From Hirundichthys speculiger (taxonomy: Eukaryota; Chordata; Actinopteri; Beloniformes; Exocoetidae): 64,000 nt of DNA. This document shows, piece after piece, positions 55,591 through 64,000 of the stretch (position 1 is the first letter of the stretch; every line of letters starts with the position of its first letter). The notes under the pieces were generated by a model. It searched no databases. It saw only the letters and a list, made by a program, of their open reading frames with translations, and was not told the origin of the DNA. Location of the stretch: the NCBI GenBank assembly GCA_018398805.1, contig JAGFBZ010000292.1, positions 682,001 to 746,000 of the forward strand, written 5' to 3'. The position numbers and the translations under genes were made by a program.

Positions 55591-58214
55591 ATGTGTAGAT
55601 GTGTATGAAATGTATATATGAAATCCCTATTTCCATGTTGATTTCTACAGTCTGCATCACCTTCTGCTATGGTCCCGTGGCAGGAACCATTTACCTTAAT
55701 GGCGCTTAACTTCCAATATAAAACCGAACGCTATTTGATGATCGTCCTACTGAGATCAGCATCATGGATTTAGTTGCAGACAGCTGTGGGCACGTTTTGG
55801 TTTCAAACCAGACGAAAAAGAGGAGTTGAATAACTTTGAAGCTCTGAAAGTTGGATGAGTGACAGAAGGGAGTCAGAGGTTCCAACAGATCTCCCGTAAA
55901 CAACGAATAGCAGAGAAATCACTAAATAAAACGAAACTGAGAATGACTTTCATTTGATCTGTGTAACAACGACTTCAAAGTTGATGGTCATGAGAATTTA
56001 GTTAGTTGTTATCGCTGCCTCTTGCATATTCGTCTGCTTTGCTGTTAAGCAGCAGCCAAGCTGCCCACATGGGAGCCTTTTCTCTCCAGAACCTCTTTGT
56101 TGTGATTCTCGAAGCAGATTCCATTTGTTTTTAAAGATAAAACAAAGCATGTCTTTTTCTTTTTCTTAATATAACCAGGAAAATAAAACTAGTGGAATTC
56201 AAAATCTCTTACCAGTATCCTGGCCAACCCTGGCAGAAGTTCAATCGGCACTTATTACACAATAGTACACACAAGTGTACAATATCCAAACGTTTATGAT
56301 GAACCTGCTGCTGTATAGACTGGATCTAATGGAAGGCATTACAAGGATGAAGGCAGGCACAGGACACCTCTATAATCAAGGACATTAAATAAAAAAATGC
56401 ATTGACAAGACTCCTTTTGGCTTGAATAGAAACATGAAACTGACAGTAAAAAACTTATAGGTTCAGTTTTTTCACTAGTTGCTGGATATGAGGCGTAAAA
56501 GCCAAAGAGTCATCAATCAGGATTTTATACCTCAGCCCGCTCAACTCAGGCTCTCTTAAAGCCATTTTGTGATGCTTTTGATTTGCTACTCATCCAGCCA
56601 AAACCTTTTTTTCCCCTTAGTTTAGCTGGGTAACACTGTCTCCTATCAGCGCAGGCTGTTAAATTTTAAATTGTGGAGCCACTTTCAGCTGGAACCTGAC
56701 TTCATATTGTGCTTTCCAATAAAACAAAAAAACAAAAAAAACAAAAAAAAAGCAGAACTGTGTTTAATCCATGGTGTCGTTTTTAGGACTTTCCCTTTTC
56801 GCATTACATCTCTTGTAAAAGCCAACCACAAGCAGTGTTTGCAGTTAATCAAAGCTACAAAAGGCAGTTGTAGCTATAAGTGAGTCAGTTTGGTGCAACA
56901 AAGTGAATATCCAGATCCAGCGGCTCTGCACAGAGCACACTCTCCTCCTCGTCTGTGTCAGTGGGAAACTCAAAAAAAATCATGATGCAGGCGAAAAACA
57001 GGAAAGGGGCATCAGAAAAGAGGAACAGTTGTTACAAGTGGGCCCTCAGCAACAGGATATTTGCGGAACAATGTCGAACAGTGTCAGAACTGATGAGTAT
57101 ATGTGAGTTTCCAGTATTCTTTCATCTCATTCAACTGTGCTTGGTTGCTGGAAAAGTCACGGGACTTTCAGCTCATTGGCATCGCTACAAGACAAAGTTG
57201 GAGGTTCACTTTCATTCATCCTTGTTGCACAACCCTCAGCTATCATCATCTTCTGGTCAGAGTTTTGCTTTCCAAATGTTGGAGGTGACGAAAAGAAAGC
57301 TATGCAGGCCTCATCGAAAGCATCATCTGAGTGTATTTCTGTGGGCGGTGTTTCATTTTGCGTGTGTGACAAGCATCTTATCAGCACAAGGGAAGCATTA
57401 ACAAACACACGTTGCAGGATGTGAAGACGTTACAATATTTGCCCACAGATGCACAGAGGTGCTTCCCACTGATGACACTGGAGAAACACACACATATGCT
57501 CATGGTCTCTGGGGAGATGACGCTATCAGCCTTTTAGAGACAGAGCGGGTGAATGCACAAACAGTAAGACAGATGCTACAGCCATGGAAAACACTGAATA
57601 AAAAAAAAAAAAACAGATTTTAATTTGTATTATCTTTGTGTGCATGTGTGAGAAACAAACATAGGAAAGACGACGTAATCCTTTAATGATTTAAACCCCT
57701 TGTGCATCATTTGTTTACCCTGCCACGCATGAAAGGTTAACAACTTCTCCAGGTTTACAACAGCAATAAAAGCAAACATCTTTCTGATGTCAGTAGCAAA
57801 AAAAAAAAAAAAATACAAGTCAGATTTTATTACTTTTTATTGTTTCTATAATTTTAGCTGACTGGCTAATAAAGGCTTTTTTAGCCACACTCGTGGTGCC
57901 ACTCTGGTGCTATAACCTCAGCCCAGCTCTCTGCTGGAAAATTACAATCTATTTTATAATATCTAAGACCTTGGATCGCAGTGAATAACGCCTACTGACT
58001 TTGGTGATTCTCTGACTCTTCCTGGAGTGCTATCAATCCCTGAAAAATGTCTGCTGAAATTCCTAGTTTGTTTCATGTAACATGTCATCATTAGTATGCT
58101 AAAACTGTGGCTACTGTGAATTACAAACACACTCAGTGACAAAAAAGCCATATATCCCAAAGGTGCACCCTAACCACGAGGATAACAGCAACTAAAACTG
58201 GTTTGAAGATACAG
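55591..58214. other. intergenic, no gene seen
   Basis: AT-rich DNA with A-runs near 56725-56750 and 57600-57612. The ORFs at 56955-57424 on both strands overlap one another and match nothing I recognise. Confidence 0.4.
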
Positions 58215-59550
<1,336 letters not shown>

Positions 59551-60597
59551 ATACATAATAGTAATCATACAAACATAATAACATAATGGACACAGTGATA
59601 AAACAACATAGTGGTTTTAGTCAAAGGCTTCTTTAAGTTCATGGCAATACAGACTCATACAGAGGATCATTCCTGCCAACAGCTATAACCTTTGACACTG
59701 ACTCTCTAAAGTGACTAATATTGATTCATTTTCTACAGCAAAGATATAATTATCTTTTTAAGATCAATAAGGTTTTGAATTAAGTCAACAGTTTGGTTAA
59801 AGGTGCAGGTAAAATCTGTAATCCAGGAAGCCAAACTATGCAACTCATCAGTGAATATGAGGCTCCTTCTGTTGATAATGTCAGCTACTCAATTATCCCA
59901 TTTATCATTAGCCCCTTTCATTGAGAGTGTTGGGCCTTCTGTGCCCTTTACCGTAATATTTGTGAGGTCCAGGGACTGAATAGAGGGGTTACGTGGTAAC
60001 ATTATTAGAGGCACAATGGCAACACTGTGCCTCTGGGCCAGCAGGGGAGGTAGTTATAATCACCCAGAGCCTTGCAGACTCACTCCAACGATGACATTTA
60101 CTGTACATAAATAGGACTCTTACACACTTGACGACACATACATAAATCAGACCTCTAAAAGCAAAGTTTCTAAAAAAAAACAAAGAAAGAACTGAACTTG
60201 ACTAAAAACTATTTTTACATGCTAATAAAATCATTTTCCATGGCTTTTTAAGAGGCTATGGAATTAAAGAAGGACAACATGACGCAGGTCCTTAAAGGTG
60301 AAACCAAAATGTCTCGAAGGCTTTCTTGTGGGTGTTTGCAATACGGGTTAAAAATCTACCCCCAACCATTTTATATGGTGCGACATAAACCAGCCAAAAG
60401 TATGTGAAATAAGTGTTTCCCAGTAATGACTTCTGCAATAAAAAGTGCTTGTTGTAATATATTTGTAAAAAGAATTTGCATCCGATACCATAATTGACAG
60501 CGTCTTTGAGTAAAGTGATCACAGAGGTACGTTAATAAGCTCATTCTTTTGTTATTGCTCAAGAGAGCACAGTCTTTTTCCAAGTTTACTGTTGTAA

Positions 60598-60790
60598 AGT
60601 TTAATTTAATTCAATTCAATTCCACTCAGTTCAGCTTCATTTATAAGGCATCCACTGCAAGACAAACTGTCGCTGGATGTTTTTCAGAGACCCAGAGCAT
60701 GATCCCCGAGCAAAAGTGAATGGTAACAAGAAATAGCAAGTAAAAACTCCCCTACAGGAAGAAAACTTTTAAGCTAAACAAAGTTTGAGT
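60598..60790. repeat. fish interspersed repeat, copy 1
   Basis: The series TTCAATTCAATTCCACTC ... TTTATAAGGCATCC ... CAGAGACCCAGAGCATGATC ... AAAAACTCCCCTACAGGAAG is the order seen in a very common teleost repeat of uncertain class. The segment at 61656-61755 repeats the first half. Confidence 0.5.
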
Positions 60791-61655
60791 CACTAGTGAG
60801 TTGGTGTCTACCTGTCTATACCCAGTCTGAATGAAGAACATCCTGGCCTGTGTCAGCACAGATCAACGCTAAACTTTCCAAAGGGCCACAGCCAGGAATG
60901 GGCTAGGTATGCGGGTGGTCAGACCACCCGCTAGCCGCAATCGCAAGTTACCGAGTTTACAGAAAGGGGAAAAGACACGCCTATTGCCACACCTACAAAG
61001 TGAGTAAGGGAGTCGGCCTAATGGATAGCGGCTTTAGGGAGCGGAAGATTGCATTAGCGGTTAACAGAGGTTCCTAAACCCGCAATTTGTGGGTAGCGAT
61101 TAGTGGGTAGCGGCTAGCAGGAAGTGTACGATCAGGGCCTATGTGTTTTGTTCCAAGTTCATGGAAGCTTGCGAGTCCTTCAGGAAACTAAGTTAGAAGA
61201 CATTTTCAGGGTGTTTTCTTGCTTTCACATCAATGACTAGTCTGCTCTCCAGCTAACACGCTTGGTCAAAAAACATCTTGACATATTTCTGGAACACAGC
61301 AATGACATCTTGACTTATCAAAGATGTTGCCATTGAATCGGTACTTATGACAAATAATGATTAACATCACACACAATGAAGCAACCTTCCTCTTTTTTGA
61401 AGCATTCATCAGAAGTTTGGTTCTGCTATTAAAACCTTAGTGACCCATCACTGTTTACCTGATGAAATCAAGGAAAATACCAGGATGAAGTGGGTTTGTA
61501 ATTCACCCGAAGACTCACTACCAAAATGTAATTTTGTAATTTTTTTTTTGTGTACTGTTTCGTTTTTCTTCAAGGACTGCAGGGTTGAGGTGATCCAGGG
61601 GCCACAGCCCCCTGGCCAGTTGGAACATATCCACTTTGAAATGGGTCTGCTCCCT

Positions 61656-61755
61656 CTCCCATTCAATTCATTTCAATTCAATTTTATCTGTATAGCGTCT
61701 TTTACAATGTCAATTGTCTCTAGGCGCTTTACAGAGACCCAGAGCATGGCATTCA
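61656..61755. repeat. fish interspersed repeat, copy 2 (partial)
   Basis: Reads CAATTCAATTTTATCTGTAT, then GGCGCTTTACAGAGACCCAG, then AGCATGG. It shares the order of words with 60598-60790 and stops before the AAAAACTCCC part. Confidence 0.5.
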
Positions 61756-62272
61756 CAGCCACTTCCACCGGTAGAGAACTTACTGAACCAACTCCAAAGG
61801 GGCAGGGGCCACCTTTATACGGCGACTTATATTCATCCAAGAGCCACTATGCAAAACAATCAAGATGGCTGCCGTCACATGCTTTGTATTCAGTGGTGTC
61901 CAGAGGCAGTTTCTTCTGCGCCCGTTGGCACTGCTCCGTGGAAATCAAAGTCAAAAGCAGAGGAACCAGACAAATTCTTTGTATCAAAGGAAAAGAATTA
62001 GTATGGCTAGCTGGGCAAGGTCACAGCAACTGCATACCACAAAGAGACCAGTTTTTCAACCAATAAAAAAGGAAAAAAACTCTACACCTCACATTCATTT
62101 AATATTTGTATGAATTTATAAAATGGTAATATCTCATGAGCTGTGTATGAAGTCTGTCACTAATTTTAAACATGTGTGTTACAAACATCAAATATACTGA
62201 TGGAAAATGAATATAAAAGGGATTCTTGGGATTATAACGTCAAGATTTAAATCTTTAGCATGTTTGTGCCAG

Positions 62273-62420
62273 CAGGCAGCAGATGTGGGCACACATGTTC
62301 AACTGGGCAAACAATCTCACACCAAGCAGTTTCTCAGGGAAACCAGTGTTTATGAGCAGCACTCTGTTTCCAAACCAGAGAAACACATCGATGATGTCAC
62401 GTGGACATGTTTCTCTAGAG
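62273..62420 (+). other. exon-like open segment, unidentified
   Basis: 148 nt open in one frame between GTGCCAG and donor GTGAGAG, encoding QAADVGTHVQLGKQSHTKQF, then EQHSVSKPEKHIDDVTWTCF. I do not recognise it. The acceptor lacks a strong pyrimidine tract. It may be chance. Confidence 0.15.
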
Positions 62421-63540
62421 GTGAGAGTGTCTGTTATTACTTATTTTGTTTTGTGTGCATACATTAGATAACCGACAGAATGATCTATCTTTAATCAGAG
62501 ACAGCTGAGAAAAAGATATATATATATATATATACACATACAAACTAACTTCTCATTAAAACTGTGGAGACTCGGATGTTGTGTGGTTAAGCTTTTTGCG
62601 TTGAGTAGCCTCTGACTAAATTTGAAATGACAGAGAGCAGAAGCTGTTAGAGGCGACTTGGAGGAAAAAAAAAAAAAAAAAAGTGGGACATAAAACAGAT
62701 GTGACAAGCTGAAAGCAGGAAGAAGAAGAGGAAAGGGGAGGAAAATCTCTTGGATTTGTTTAAAGGAGTGAAATTAAAAATGAAGCAGTTCTACTACTAA
62801 TATAAGCTAAAGGAGGTCTAGAAACCTCACAAAAGACATTTAACCAATTCTGAGGAGTAAAGGTACAAAATGCAACAGCCTATAACTCACTAAAAATCCA
62901 GTAAATACACAAAGAATCTAAAAATTCTTCAACTATTTCTAGATTTTAAAATTAGTCCTCCATTTTAATGCCATGCTTACATTACTGTGGACATGAGTTG
63001 TGTATCGGCTGATATTTTTTAGGACAATGTTAATTAAAAAAAAAGAAAATGCATATGCAAACCTTTCAGTGATGCTTAGATTTCAAAATGTGGGTAAATG
63101 TAACTCAATTTTGCACCTAAAATGGCCATAACAGGCCCATTTTCAGCCATTTTAATTTCTGATAGCTCTACATCCAAAACCCTGTAATTAAGTCAGAAAA
63201 GGCAAAGATCGACAATCATTGGCTCTTTCTGAAAACGAGAACAGATGTCTTAAAGCTTTCTGATTGGTTGAATTCCTGGAGGCTTGGCTATGGGCAGAGC
63301 TGATGGCTCGTGAACATGCACAACTCCTCCAACACATTTTCAACACATCAACACATCACCAATGCTATGTTTTCAAAGTTTCCTCTAAATGACCTGAACA
63401 CCTCAAATCCTTCCAGGTACGTTTGAGCCGAAAGTACAGGTAGAATAATGAAAGCAGGCAGCTAAGGAAACCACACCGATGAAGATCACAGCTGGACGTC
63501 TCTGTTTCGAATGACCTGGCTATTGTGTTACATCACAGAC

Positions 63541-63914
63541 TAGGGGTGAGTATTGGCAAGGACCTTGCAATACGATATGTATCGTGATTCTTGGGTCACG
63601 ATACGATATTATTGCAATATCGTGATATATTGCGATATTCTACCCAGTTAAAATGAAAAATTAAAAGTAGAGATGAAAAATCAAGTTGCTGTATATGTTC
63701 ATCAGATGATATTGATCATTCAGAGGACAAATTGAGTCAAAACTATTAGCTTCAAAACAACATATTTATTGTTTATTATTAGTGTTTTTGTACATATAAG
63801 TGAATGAATGAATTTTCCTAAAAAAATCGATATTAGGAGCTGAAAATCGATATAATATCGGGCGGCCGGAAAATCGCAATATATCGTCCAAATAAATTTT
63901 TTTTCACTTCCCTA
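63541..63914. mobile_element. hAT-type MITE, 374 bp
   Basis: It starts TAGGGGTGAGTATTGG and ends TTCACTTCCCTA. It is flanked by an 8-bp duplication with one mismatch (TCACAGAC at 63533-63540, TTACAGAC at 63915-63922). Internally it has many ATCGATAT / ATATCG words on both sides, typical of non-autonomous hAT elements in fish. Confidence 0.75.
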
Positions 63915-64000
63915 TTACAGACCATGCTGTCTTTCGGCTCTCGCTGGGCCTCATTCATGAAACGGGAACAGAACGGATTTGTACATAAACTGTGGGCGAA

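Larger units (their letters stand above)
59551..63532. other. intergenic, no recognised gene
   Basis: Holds two copies of a fish interspersed repeat (about 60598-60790 and 61656-61755) sharing CAATTCAATT and AGAGACCCAGAGCATG, a perfect short palindrome (60911-60931), a TA repeat (62517-62534) and a weak exon-like segment (62273-62420). No gene is supported. Confidence 0.4.

Noticed and set aside
61013..61085. tRNA-Arg-like segment (GGCCTAATGGATAGCGG with GGTTCC downstream)
   Set aside because: It resembles an A box, but the B box is poor and I could not draw acceptor and anticodon stems.
61440..62066. 208-codon plus-strand ORF
   Set aside because: It crosses a common fish interspersed repeat and two other overlapping frames of similar length; no domain seen.

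Overview
This is vertebrate, almost certainly teleost, nuclear DNA. The genes are split by introns with GT-AG borders. The DNA between them is AT-rich and full of microsatellites and fish-type DNA transposons (several Tc1-like families, hAT-type elements with 8-bp target duplications, foldback MITEs) plus one LINE remnant. I saw no bacterial, viral or CRISPR features. The species cannot be named from this alone.

Three protein genes can be supported, all on the minus strand: (1) coding exon 1 of an NHS-family gene, best read as nhsl2 (8895-9174), in a small CpG-rich patch; the rest of the gene would lie beyond the left edge, so 1-8894 is probably its first intron. (2) A complete seven-exon rps4x (19019-26752) with a 5'-TOP start and a poly(A) signal. 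(3) The main coding exon of cited1 (37610-38186). In human, NHSL2, RPS4X and CITED1 are neighbours on Xq13.1, so the block is conserved synteny. Here nhsl2 points away from rps4x, and I found no pin4 or ercc6l between them.

Two introns of rps4x (introns 3 and 6) each carry a copy of a box C/D snoRNA whose guide pairs with 18S rRNA at the site assigned to human SNORD61. The ORF track does not show these, and I consider them the best new observation in the window. rps4x and cited1 each also carry one extra base that breaks the reading frame of an otherwise intact gene; consensus-sequence error is the likeliest cause.

Layout: 1-8894 nhsl2 intron 1 with a hAT MITE and two Tc1-like remnants; 8895-9360 nhsl2 exon 1, 5' UTR and CpG patch; 9361-18987 intergenic with a THAP-like relic, a hAT MITE, a tiny mariner-type MITE, a Tc1 fragment and a LINE fragment; 18988-26775 rps4x with its snoRNAs, a 1.1-kb hAT element and a palindromic element in its introns; 26776-37609 repeats, including twin Tc1-type MITEs; 37610-38206 cited1 exon; 38207-44820 cited1 upstream region with a large inverted transposon pair around a GC-richer 1.3 kb; 44821-64000 no recognised gene, with two decayed Tc1-like transposons, several MITEs and two weak exon-like segments.
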